From positions 1 to 20,057 of the IMG/VR virus record IMGVR_UViG_3300046011_003336: a DNA stretch of 20,057 bases, one strand, 5' to 3'. Below, piece after piece: positions 12,541 to 19,868 of the stretch. The translations under genes were made by a program, and so were the position numbers. The notes beneath the pieces are model-generated. The model was not told where the DNA came from and did no database searches. It worked only from the letters and a program-made list of their open reading frames with translations. The DNA comes from a virus. The stretch's first letter is position 1. Every line of letters begins with the position of its first letter.

Positions 12541-13696
12541 GTGGCCCTTAATGAAAGAAACAATTACCATTGGCGATAGAATAGAAATGATTAAGTTTAT
12601 CGCCACAACTGGTAAATTTACTAATGGTGATAAAGTGAAGAACTTTGAATCTGAATGGAATGAGTGGCTTGGATCTCAACATTCTTTGTTTGTTTCTTCT
12701 GGATCTACTGCAAACTTTCTTTTATTGGCGGCAGTAAAAGAATATCTTGGTCTTAAAAACGGGGATAAAGTCCTAGTTCCAGCATGTACATGGATGACTA
12801 ACGTTGCCCCGATTATACAACTGGGACTTGAGCCAGTTTTCTGTGATATTAATATGTTCAACTTCTCATTTAACAAGCAGCATTTACAAACCTTATCCTT
12901 ATTGCACAAGGATATAAAGGTTATTTTTGTTACCCATCTTCTTGGGTTCCCATCGTGGGATGTAGAATACTTTAAGGAATACTTTCCAAATGCAATTATT
13001 CTAGATGATGTTTGTGAATCTCATGGAGTTACCAGAAGCGGAGAAAAGGTTGGTTCTAACAGCGTGGGGGCAACATTTAGTTTCTACTTTGGTCATCATA
13101 TGACTACTATCGAAGGCGGTATGGTTTCTACTCGCAACGAGGACCTATATGACCTCATGAAAATGAAGAGAAGTCATGGAATGTCAAGAGAGTCTATCCA
13201 TGCTAGTGAATACGCAATGAAATACCCTCTCATGGACCCCTCCTTCCTATTTATTACAGACGGATATAACTTTAGAAACCATGAAATCCCAGCCGTTCTT
13301 GGATCTAGTCAACTTAAAAGATTAAACGGAATGATAAAGAAGAGAAAAGAAAACTACCAAATGTTCTTAAAGTTACTAAAGAAGCATGAGGATAAATTCT
13401 ATATTCCATATAATCTTGGTGGAGATAGTAACTTTGCCTTCCCAATAGTTTCTAAAAAGGAATTAACGCACAGTATTCTTAAGTCTAAATTGCATAAGGC
13501 TGGAATAGAAAAGCGCCCTATAGTTAGTGGAAACCTACTGGAGCATCCATTCTTAAAGAATTATAAGATTGGTCAGGCTGGTCCAGCGACACCAGATGTA
13601 AAGATTATTCATAATAGAGGTCTTTATGTTGGAAATAACCATTTTGTTGGTGAGAAAGAAATATCTATGCTGGAAGAAATCTTTGACGAACTATGA
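12530..13696 (+). CDS. colD: GDP-4-keto-6-deoxy-D-mannose 3-dehydratase (ColD-like), DegT fold
   Basis: This 388-residue enzyme has the DegT/DnrJ/EryC1 aminotransferase fold with PLP-binding landmarks SSGSTAN (residues 56-62) and DDVCESHG (159-166). The position that normally carries the Schiff-base lysine (SFxxxK) is H189 in SFYFGHHMTTIEGG. That replacement is known for ColD and the CDP-sugar E1 dehydratases, which remove the C3 hydroxyl instead of transferring an amino group. Other ColD-like stretches are AGIEKRPIVSGNLL and GLYVGNNHF. With Gmd upstream the substrate should be the GDP sugar. I chose GTG 12530: AGGTG at 12519-12523 precedes it by 6 bases and the product begins like ColD; GTG 12521 is an in-frame alternative. 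Confidence 0.82.
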   Translation: MNYKWPLMKETITIGDRIEMIKFIATTGKFTNGDKVKNFESEWNEWLGSQHSLFVSSGSTANFLLLAAVKEYLGLKNGDKVLVPACTWMTNVAPIIQLGLEPVFCDINMFNFSFNKQHLQTLSLLHKDIKVIFVTHLLGFPSWDVEYFKEYFPNAIILDDVCESHGVTRSGEKVGSNSVGATFSFYFGHHMTTIEGGMVSTRNEDLYDLMKMKRSHGMSRESIHASEYAMKYPLMDPSFLFITDGYNFRNHEIPAVLGSSQLKRLNGMIKKRKENYQMFLKLLKKHEDKFYIPYNLGGDSNFAFPIVSKKELTHSILKSKLHKAGIEKRPIVSGNLLEHPFLKNYKIGQAGPATPDVKIIHNRGLYVGNNHFVGEKEISMLEEIFDEL

Positions 13697-14445
13697 GCAA
13701 AGACCCAAGAGAGTACGATGACTTCTTATATAAACTAAGAGGTAAATGGAACTTCTATTTGAATGAAAAAATTCTACAATGCAGTACTCCTTCAGATAAT
13801 AATATCGGATATCTAATTGAATCCAAAACTATAATTGAGGGTGTCTATGTAGACTTTATTCTGAATTGGGAAAAAGTAATAGATAACTTTAGATACATAT
13901 TTGTAAATGATCTGGGTCTTACTAAGTACCATCCAAAAATAAAGTGGGCTCCCGCATCATTTATATGGATAAATGAACCTAAAATATATTCAAAGAATAA
14001 ACTTATATCCATGATTTCTTCTAAGAAAAATATGTGCCCAGAGCACGCTAGAAGACTAGCCACAGTTCAGAGAATGTCGGCTATAGGAGGCGTAGATATT
14101 TATGGTCAAGGAATACAGTACATAGAGAGAAAAGAAGAAGGCCTATGTGATTATATGTTTTCTATAGCAATGGAAAATGCCAGGTATGCGGGAAACTTTA
14201 CTGAAAAGATAATGGATTGTTTTGCAACTGGAACGGTGCCAATTTATTCTGGAGATCCAAAGATAGATAGGATATTTAACCCGAAAGGTATAATAAACCT
14301 GACGGATGAGTTTCATCCTTCTCAGGTCAATGAGGATATTTACTATGAGAGAATGGATGCCATAGAAGAGAACTTAGAAATTGTAAAACAATTTTCTAGC
14401 ATCCAAGACTGGATTAACAATGAATACCTTAAGGAATTAAAATGA
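13693..14445 (+). CDS. GT10-family (fucosyltransferase-like) glycosyltransferase
   Basis: This 250-residue protein shows the alpha-1,3/4-fucosyltransferase (GT10) signature: YMFSIAMENARYAGNFTEKIMDCFATGTVPIYSG, split here as F156-N162 (conserved E161, N162), TEK at 170-172 and VPIYSG at 182-187. An upstream VDIYGQG (134-140) matches the conserved strand before the donor site. GT10 enzymes use GDP-fucose; the operon makes a GDP-6-deoxy or 3,6-dideoxy hexose, so the donor may be GDP-colitose or GDP-fucose. It is shorter than most members, lacking the long C-terminal heptad repeats of Helicobacter enzymes, and is cytoplasmic (no membrane anchor). ATGA overlap with the preceding and following genes. 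Confidence 0.82.
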   Translation: MSKDPREYDDFLYKLRGKWNFYLNEKILQCSTPSDNNIGYLIESKTIIEGVYVDFILNWEKVIDNFRYIFVNDLGLTKYHPKIKWAPASFIWINEPKIYSKNKLISMISSKKNMCPEHARRLATVQRMSAIGGVDIYGQGIQYIERKEEGLCDYMFSIAMENARYAGNFTEKIMDCFATGTVPIYSGDPKIDRIFNPKGIINLTDEFHPSQVNEDIYYERMDAIEENLEIVKQFSSIQDWINNEYLKELK

Positions 14446-15080
14446 ATAGTTTAAAGTGTGTCGTAGACTCTTACAGAAAATACTTTGGAGAATCTGCAAA
14501 GACGATAGTGGAGATTGGCTCTAGAGATGGTCACGACGCTTACTATCTATATCTTAAACTAAAAGCACACAAAGCATATACATTTGAGGCCAACCCTAAT
14601 TGCTATAAAGTTATTAATCTAAATTATCCTCAGTTCCATAACATATACGGTGCAGTATCAAACTTTACTGGTAAGGCTTCATTCAACATGGTTGAGTCGT
14701 CTGACTGGGACGCTGTAGGAACATCCTCATTAAAGGACCGTAATGACTCTTGGTACGATGGAAGGGCCATAAAGATCTCTGTAGACGTTGATACAATGTA
14801 TAACCATATCATTAACTATAATATAGTCCCGCCCTTTGATGTTGTAAAAATAGATGTAGAGGGTTGCTCATATGAAGTTCTTGAAGGATTTGGTAAATTT
14901 ATAAAAGATATTAAAGTTATTCATGTAGAAAATGAAACCTTGCAATACTGGAGTGAGCAAAAACTTGCAGATGAGGTTGGAGAACTGTTACTATCTAATG
15001 GATTCTTCCTGGACTACAAGGAAAATTTCGGAACGAATAGCGTAGATGAGGTTTGGGTGAATGGCAATATCATTCAATAG
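14442..15080 (+). CDS. FkbM-family O-methyltransferase
   Basis: This 212-residue SAM-dependent methyltransferase has motif I VEIGSRDGHDA (residues 23-33), the acidic ribose-binding strand TFEANP (47-52) and FDVVKIDVEGCSYEVLEGF (132-150), a hallmark of the FkbM family. Members often methylate sugar hydroxyls in glycans and polyketides. Within this operon it could methylate a sugar of the glycan, perhaps as a terminal cap. Length is normal for the catalytic domain, with no fused domains. It overlaps its neighbours by 4 bases (ATGA) upstream and 20 bases downstream. Confidence 0.88.
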   Translation: MNSLKCVVDSYRKYFGESAKTIVEIGSRDGHDAYYLYLKLKAHKAYTFEANPNCYKVINLNYPQFHNIYGAVSNFTGKASFNMVESSDWDAVGTSSLKDRNDSWYDGRAIKISVDVDTMYNHIINYNIVPPFDVVKIDVEGCSYEVLEGFGKFIKDIKVIHVENETLQYWSEQKLADEVGELLLSNGFFLDYKENFGTNSVDEVWVNGNIIQ

Positions 15081-15828
15081 TCTTGGTGGGTACGGAAGAC
15101 TTGGAAATCAGATGTTTCAGTATGCCTCTTTGAGGGGTATAGCGCACGAACACGGGTATGATTTTTCTATACCAGAGTTTGGTCACAGACTCTTTGAGGT
15201 ATTTACTATGGAGAATTGTAAACTAAGAGAAGAGAATAAAATTACTATGCAGAATCTAACTCATGTTGGATTCGAATTTGATAAAGCCCTGTTTGACAAC
15301 TGCCCTAACTATACTGATTTATATGGATACTTCCAGACCGAGAGGTACTTTGAAAGTATCTCTGAGTCGGTGCGTCAGGACTTTACTTTTATGAACCCGG
15401 ACACGACCCTTATACAGGCTTTAAGAGATGAAGCAGACGGCGTGCCAATAGTAAGTGTTCATGTACGCAGAGGGGACTATATTACATTGCAAGACTATCA
15501 CCCACTTCTTGGAAAAGAATATTATGAAGCATCTATGTCTATATTTAAGGAAGTACTGTTTGTAGTATTTTCCGATGATCCAGAGTGGTGTGAATATCAA
15601 GAGATGTTTGAGGGGTGTATGGTTGTAGATGCGTCAGACAAAACTGTTATGTACACCATGTCTCAATGTGACCATAATATTATTGCAAACTCTTCTTTTA
15701 GTTGGTGGGGTGCGTGGCTAAATAACAACTATCATAAAGTTGTCATTGCTCCAAAGAAGTGGTTTGGCCCGGCATACCATGATTACAATGTTTCAGACTT
15801 GTATCCAAGTAGGTGGATAGTCCTATGA
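15061..15828 (+). CDS. GT11-family alpha-1,2-fucosyltransferase-like protein
   Basis: This 255-residue GT-B enzyme shows all three GT11 motifs: GRLGNQMFQYA (residues 12-22), HVRRGDY (134-140), which binds GDP, and HNIIANSSFSWWGAWL (205-220). GT11 enzymes transfer fucose from GDP-fucose in an alpha-1,2 linkage; some members of the family use GDP-colitose in O-antigen synthesis. The presence of a ColD-like enzyme three genes earlier leaves both donors possible. There is no membrane segment. It overlaps the FkbM gene by 20 bases and the GT25 gene by 4. Confidence 0.9.
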   Translation: MAISFNSLGGYGRLGNQMFQYASLRGIAHEHGYDFSIPEFGHRLFEVFTMENCKLREENKITMQNLTHVGFEFDKALFDNCPNYTDLYGYFQTERYFESISESVRQDFTFMNPDTTLIQALRDEADGVPIVSVHVRRGDYITLQDYHPLLGKEYYEASMSIFKEVLFVVFSDDPEWCEYQEMFEGCMVVDASDKTVMYTMSQCDHNIIANSSFSWWGAWLNNNYHKVVIAPKKWFGPAYHDYNVSDLYPSRWIVL

Positions 15829-16430
15829 GTTTCTACGACCACTTTGAGGCGGCATTTTGTATAAATTTAGATAAAAGAAAAGATAAGTGGGAGGCTTCAC
15901 AAAAGCAGTTTGAAAAAATTAACTTACATGTAGAAAGAGTTTCTGGGATAGATGGATTCCTAGAGCCTCCTGCCAGCATACGTCCAGGAGAGGTCGGCTG
16001 CCTGAAGTCACACCTCAAAGTATTTGAGATAGCAAAGTCTCGCGGACTGAAGTCGTTCCTGATGCTAGAAGACGATGTTCACTTTTCTGATACATTCCAT
16101 GATCGCTTTAATATTATTGAAAACCAGTTGCCTGCATATGAAATGCTTTATTTTGGGTCTAACCCTCACAGCGGAGAAAGATTTGAAGTAACTCCCAATC
16201 TAAACAGAATTACATATACCTTTGCGGCGCATTGCGTTATATTTAAAGAATCCTGTTTTGATGATATTATTAATCAACTGAGAGGGCCAATACTTCATCC
16301 AGTAGATGTAGTTTATGGTCACCAGCAAGTTGTGCATACAGCGTATTCTATAAAGCCATCACTAGCATGGCAAAGAAAAGAATTTTCAGATATAAACCAA
16401 GAAATTGTTGACTACGAGTTTTTAAGATGA
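15825..16430 (+). CDS. GT25-family glycosyltransferase
   Basis: This 201-residue protein matches the GT25 (LPS galactosyl/glucosyltransferase type) pattern: CINLDKRKDKW (residues 12-22), ERVSGIDG (37-44), GEVGCLKSHLKVFE (55-68) and MLEDDVHF (80-87), where the EDD acts as the metal-binding DxD-like motif. It should use a UDP-hexose donor. I chose ATG 15825 with the ATGA overlap; an in-frame GTG at 15813 lies within the upstream gene. Donor and acceptor sugars cannot be read from sequence. It is followed by an 11-base gap, the only true gap in the operon. Confidence 0.85.
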   Translation: MSFYDHFEAAFCINLDKRKDKWEASQKQFEKINLHVERVSGIDGFLEPPASIRPGEVGCLKSHLKVFEIAKSRGLKSFLMLEDDVHFSDTFHDRFNIIENQLPAYEMLYFGSNPHSGERFEVTPNLNRITYTFAAHCVIFKESCFDDIINQLRGPILHPVDVVYGHQQVVHTAYSIKPSLAWQRKEFSDINQEIVDYEFLR

Positions 16431-16441
16431 TAGGATAAGGT

Positions 16442-17053
16442 GTGCCTAAATTTACAATAATTGCAACGGATGAAGAAAATCATGTTCCAAGAGATAAAAT
16501 GAAAGAGGGAGTAGACTCTCTAAACAATCAAACATTTAAAGACTTTGAACTTCTAGTAATTCATGACGGACCTAGGCGGGGTTCATACGACAATGAATTA
16601 GGAGACATTCCAGAAAACACCGGATTTATTGAGACAGATAAGCATTATGGAATTTATGGACTAGATGAGTTTTGGGCAGGATACGGCTGGGGACACCACT
16701 CTAGAGACTTGGGCATACAAAAGGCTAGCGGAGACTATATCCTTCACTTTAATATAGATAATATTCTATATCCAGACGCCTTACAAAAGATTTCTGAAAC
16801 AATTGATCAAACTAAATCTGATGTTGTTGTTTTTGCATGTAAGCATGAAAAGTTTGATATAAATTACTTTTCTGGAGTACCTCCAGTTATGGGTAAGATA
16901 GACTTGCTTCAATGTGTAGTGAGCAAGAAGGCATGGGATTCAATAGGTGGATGGCACAGGTACGATCACTCTGCTGACGGATTCCTGTTTGAAGAAATAA
17001 TTGCAAAGTATGGCTATACACATATACCAGAAGTTTTAGGAGAAAATAGATAA
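16442..17053 (+). CDS. GT2-like glycosyltransferase (GT-A fold)
   Basis: This 203-residue protein starts at GTG 16442 after AGGATAAGG. It has the GT2 strand-helix LNNQTFKDFELLVIHDGP (residues 27-44), then a histidine/glycine-rich donor loop (GYGWGHHSRDLGIQKASGDYIL) and a DxD-like HFNIDN (102-107). It is short for the family, having little beyond the nucleotide-binding core and one acceptor helix region (GGWHRYDHSADGFLFEE). It is probably a soluble transferase adding one sugar. The stop overlaps the next ATG by one base. Confidence 0.8.
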   Translation: MPKFTIIATDEENHVPRDKMKEGVDSLNNQTFKDFELLVIHDGPRRGSYDNELGDIPENTGFIETDKHYGIYGLDEFWAGYGWGHHSRDLGIQKASGDYILHFNIDNILYPDALQKISETIDQTKSDVVVFACKHEKFDINYFSGVPPVMGKIDLLQCVVSKKAWDSIGGWHRYDHSADGFLFEEIIAKYGYTHIPEVLGENR

Positions 17054-17844
17054 TGCCTATGTATGAGGATATTAGGGTGGCTTTAGAATACCAGAAAGAA
17101 AATGCTGACTGTACTACACTTATTCCAGATGATGTGCCAATTATCATTCCAACATTTAATACACCAACATACCTAAAGTCTATGGTAGATCAACTAGAGA
17201 AAAGAGGTTGGACAAATATTATCATTTGTGATAACAATTCAACCTTCCAGCCAATGATAGATCTATTAGAAAAACTATCTAATACCTACCATGTGGTTAG
17301 GTGGTCAGAGAATTACGGTCCAAGGTACTATACAGAGAATAAAGATATATGTTCAAGAATGCCTAGGTACTTCGTACTGACCGACCCCGATCTAATTCTG
17401 AATAAAAGTATGCCAGAAAACGCCCTTGATAAAATGAAAAGAATTGTTGATATGTATGGAGTATCTAAAGTAGGGCTAGCGATTGACATTTATTCACCAG
17501 AGGAAAGGGATAGGTTCTTTGACCGCCAACAGGTGGATAACTGGGAGTCTAATTATTGGAATATTAAGGTAGATCAGTATGCAGAAAAAGATGATTTATA
17601 CGCTGCCCCTGTAGACACTACGTTTGCCCTCTATAATAGAGACAGGTTTCTTTCAGAAATAGACAATGTTCCAGAGAAAATGACCTGCAATACTACTGCA
17701 ATTAGAATTGCTGGAAGATTTACTTGCAGACATATGGGCTGGTGGGATAAACTTCCTCTAGAAGAGGATGAGTATAAATTTTACAAAGATACCATAACTA
17801 GTTGGTCGTCTACTGAAAACGAGAAAAGGAAGTTAGGATATTAA
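17053..17844 (+). CDS. GT2-like glycosyltransferase (GT-A fold)
   Basis: This 263-residue protein has VPIIIPTFN (residues 28-36), IIICDNNST (56-64), ENYGPRYY (86-93) and FVLTDPDLIL (107-116), where DPD is the metal-binding DxD motif. The order is that of inverting GT2 transferases. The C-terminal part has AIRIAGRFTCRHMGWWD, a typical acceptor-side region, and no membrane helices, so the enzyme is cytoplasmic. It overlaps both neighbours by one base. It is a different lineage from the preceding GT2-like gene, judging by the motif wording. Confidence 0.85.
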   Translation: MPMYEDIRVALEYQKENADCTTLIPDDVPIIIPTFNTPTYLKSMVDQLEKRGWTNIIICDNNSTFQPMIDLLEKLSNTYHVVRWSENYGPRYYTENKDICSRMPRYFVLTDPDLILNKSMPENALDKMKRIVDMYGVSKVGLAIDIYSPEERDRFFDRQQVDNWESNYWNIKVDQYAEKDDLYAAPVDTTFALYNRDRFLSEIDNVPEKMTCNTTAIRIAGRFTCRHMGWWDKLPLEEDEYKFYKDTITSWSSTENEKRKLGY

Positions 17845-18854
17845 TGAAGACTGTACTTTTAACTGGAGCAAGTGGATTCGTAGGAAGCCATGTTCTTAGA
17901 CACATTCTGGCAAATACAGACTGGAATGTAGTATGCCTGGTATCTTTTAGACACCGTGGTATTACAGATAGAATTAGAATGGCGGTGTCGGGCTACGATG
18001 ACAATTTCACTAGAGTAAAGGTAATTAAGCACGACCTTACCGCACCTATTTCACCAGTTCTTTCACATGAGATTGGTAAGATTGATTATGTTCTTAATGT
18101 TGCTAGTGAATCTCATGTCGATAGGTCCATAGAATATCCTGTACCGTTTATTGAGAATAATGTATCTCTAGTTTGTAACATGCTGGAGTGGGCAAGATTC
18201 TCAGACATTGAAAAGTTCCTTCATGTATCTACGGATGAAGTCTATGGCCCTGCCCCAGTTGGTCACGCCCACCGTGAATGGATGGACCAATACTTCCCCA
18301 GCAACCCTTATTCGGCTTCTAAGGCGGCTCAGGAGTCTATTGCATATTCATACTGGAGAACCTATGGGGTTCCTTTAATTATCACTAACACAATGAATAT
18401 TATTGGGGAAATGCAGGACCCTGAGAAGTTCATCCCTATGACTATTAAAAGAGTTCTTTCTGGAGAAAAAATGGCTATTCATGCCGCTCCAACCGGACAA
18501 ATTGGTAGCAGATACTATCTGCACGCTAGGAATCAGGCAGATGCTCTACTTCACGCCCTGACCCAGCCCACACCTGAGTACGGTCAGTCTCAGGCCCCAC
18601 AGAAATTCCATGTAGTGGGAGAGCGAGAGGTTGATAATCTAGAGATGGCTGAGTTGGTGGCATCGTATGTAGGAAAGCCCTTGAACTATGAATTAGTAGA
18701 TTTTCATTCATCTAGGCCGGGACATGATTTGCGTTATGCCCTGGACGGTGATAAAATTGCTAATACAGGGTGGAAGGCACCCCTTTCCCTTGAAGAATCA
18801 CTAGAGAGAACGGTAAGATGGACTCTGGATCATCCAGAGTGGCTAGAACTATGA
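17844..18854 (+). CDS. dTDP-glucose 4,6-dehydratase-like SDR
   Basis: This 336-residue extended SDR resembles RmlB: TGASGFVGSH (residues 7-16), ASESHVDRSI (87-96), the catalytic STDEVYG (129-135; T130, D131, E132) and the Y156/K160 pair in YSASK. The later SRPGHDLRYALD segment is also RmlB-like. RmlB makes dTDP-4-keto-6-deoxyglucose, which would need further enzymes not present in this window. Alternatives are a related UDP- or GDP-sugar dehydratase or epimerase; the usual dTDP-specific regions cannot be checked by eye. It closes the operon and overlaps the next small gene by 4 bases (ATGA). Confidence 0.8.
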   Translation: MKTVLLTGASGFVGSHVLRHILANTDWNVVCLVSFRHRGITDRIRMAVSGYDDNFTRVKVIKHDLTAPISPVLSHEIGKIDYVLNVASESHVDRSIEYPVPFIENNVSLVCNMLEWARFSDIEKFLHVSTDEVYGPAPVGHAHREWMDQYFPSNPYSASKAAQESIAYSYWRTYGVPLIITNTMNIIGEMQDPEKFIPMTIKRVLSGEKMAIHAAPTGQIGSRYYLHARNQADALLHALTQPTPEYGQSQAPQKFHVVGEREVDNLEMAELVASYVGKPLNYELVDFHSSRPGHDLRYALDGDKIANTGWKAPLSLEESLERTVRWTLDHPEWLEL

Positions 18855-18952
18855 ACATAAATTACGATTACGATGAAGAAGAAGATTTAGACGAGGAAAT
18901 TGAGCGTCTAATGAAACAGAAAAGGCAAGTCAACAACAAACGATCTCGTTAA
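18851..18952 (+). CDS. Small charged hypothetical protein, 33 residues
   Basis: The ATG overlaps the preceding stop as ATGA. The N-terminal half is very acidic (DEEEDLDEEIE) and the C-terminal half is basic (KQKRQ, NNKRSR). No family is recognised. Support comes from coupling to the operon; such short charged proteins can be adaptors or inhibitors, which is speculative. Confidence 0.5.
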   Translation: MNINYDYDEEEDLDEEIERLMKQKRQVNNKRSR

Positions 18953-18964
18953 GTTGGAGGTATT

Positions 18965-19093
18965 ATGAAGTCCTATCTCCCTATGTTCGACTGGAACAAT
19001 GGTGATGAAATCAATCCATGGGAATGGCTATGGGATGATGAGGATAGATCTCCCCGCAATGTCCGCCGCATAATTTCTATACGAAAGAAGTGA
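18965..19093 (+). CDS. Small hypothetical protein, 42 residues
   Basis: ATG 18965 follows a strong GGAGG (18956-18960). The product is rich in tryptophan and acidic residues in the middle (NPWEWLWDDED) and basic at the end (RRIISIRKK). Similar short acidic-tryptophan proteins occur in phages, but I assign no function. Confidence 0.6.
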   Translation: MKSYLPMFDWNNGDEINPWEWLWDDEDRSPRNVRRIISIRKK

Positions 19094-19096
19094 TTA

Positions 19097-19288
19097 ATGC
19101 TTGATGTGCGAGGTTTGCCTACGCCGGAATGCCCTAGTTGTGGCAGTTGGCTTCTAAAAATATGTGTTACGTTTGACGAAGAATATAATATTTCACAGTA
19201 TTTGCTTGACGGAGAGTGCGCTATGTGCGGTACACTCATGACTGTACCCACACCTATTGACCACCCAGACTACCAGGAGATGTTGTGA
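19097..19288 (+). CDS. Zinc-ribbon protein
   Basis: This 63-residue protein has CPSC (C12, C15) and CAMC (C41, C44) separated by a beta-rich segment, the layout of a rubredoxin-like zinc ribbon. It starts 3 bases after the preceding stop; its own stop overlaps the GTG of the HAD gene by 4 bases. It may bind nucleic acid, but no partner is evident. Confidence 0.7.
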   Translation: MLDVRGLPTPECPSCGSWLLKICVTFDEEYNISQYLLDGECAMCGTLMTVPTPIDHPDYQEML

Positions 19289-19743
19289 AAACCGCTGTGA
19301 TTTTTGATATGGATGGCACACTTGCAGATGTGTCATCCATTCGTCATCATCTAACAAAGTACGATGAGACAAAAAGAACTGTTGTTAAACACTTTAATAG
19401 ATTTCATGCAGAATCTGTTAGTGTTCCATCACACAGGCATGTTGTAAACGCTGCTCAGATGGCTCATATGCTGGGTCATGCTGTACTGGTAGTTACTGCG
19501 AGAAAGCATATGTGGAGGCATCATACGGCTTGGTGGCTTGCCATGCATGAAGTTCCTAGCGATATGCTAATGATGCGCGGTAATGAAGATAACCGTAAAG
19601 ACTACGAGGTTAAGAGAGACATGCTTGACACACTCCTCAAGGCATACGATATAGTCCATGCCTGGGACGATAATCCAAATATTATCAATCTATGGAAAGA
19701 AAACAATATACCAACTACTGTAGTCCCAGGATGGGAAAAGTAA
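19285..19743 (+). CDS. HAD-family phosphatase (polynucleotide 3'-phosphatase-like)
   Basis: This 152-residue protein starts at GTG 19285 and has the HAD nucleophile motif VIFDMDGTLAD (residues 5-15; D8 and D10), the second motif region VVTARKHMW (about 70-78), and AWDDNPN near the C terminus with the metal-binding aspartates. The order and the segments MRGNEDNRKDYEVK resemble the phosphatase half of phage polynucleotide kinase/phosphatase, which removes 3'-phosphates in nucleic-acid repair. No kinase domain is attached, so it may instead act on small phosphorylated metabolites. Confidence 0.82.
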   Translation: MKTAVIFDMDGTLADVSSIRHHLTKYDETKRTVVKHFNRFHAESVSVPSHRHVVNAAQMAHMLGHAVLVVTARKHMWRHHTAWWLAMHEVPSDMLMMRGNEDNRKDYEVKRDMLDTLLKAYDIVHAWDDNPNIINLWKENNIPTTVVPGWEK

Positions 19744-19796
19744 TGGACGGAATAGATAATTACTTTGAAATTAAGTGGATTATAAAAGAATATTAA
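19743..19796 (+). CDS. Possible tiny protein, 17 residues
   Basis: ATG 19743 overlaps the HAD gene's stop (TAATG) and the frame ends at TAA 19794-19796. It has no visible motif. Coupling is the only support, and it may be chance. Confidence 0.25.
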   Translation: MDGIDNYFEIKWIIKEY

Positions 19797-19803
19797 TTAG
19801 GTG

Positions 19804-19820
19804 TGATATACTCAGTATAT
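19804..19820 (+). promoter_or_regulatory. Extended -10 promoter inside a palindrome
   Basis: TGATATACT (19804-19812) is an extended -10, and ATATACTCAGTATAT (19806-19820) is a perfect 15-base palindrome around it. No good -35 is present, which fits an extended -10. Initiation near 19819 gives a leader of about 50 bases. Confidence 0.6.
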
Positions 19821-19832
19821 AGAGGCACCCCA

Positions 19833-19860
19833 TTCCTTTAAAAAAATATAATTAAAGGAG
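19833..19860 (+). promoter_or_regulatory. Hairpin that can mask the ribosome binding site
   Basis: CCTTTAA (19835-19841) pairs with TTAAAGG (19852-19858) around a 10-base A/T loop, extended by a T-A and a T-G pair. The 3' arm contains AAAGGAG (19854-19860), the ribosome site for the GTG at 19869. Confidence 0.5.
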
Positions 19861-19868
19861 TTTTTAAG

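Noticed and set aside
9832-18854. DNA hypermodification by glycosylation
   Set aside because: No modified-base synthesis genes (such as hydroxymethylase types) are in the window. The set of transferases and deoxy-sugar enzymes fits protein or surface glycans better.
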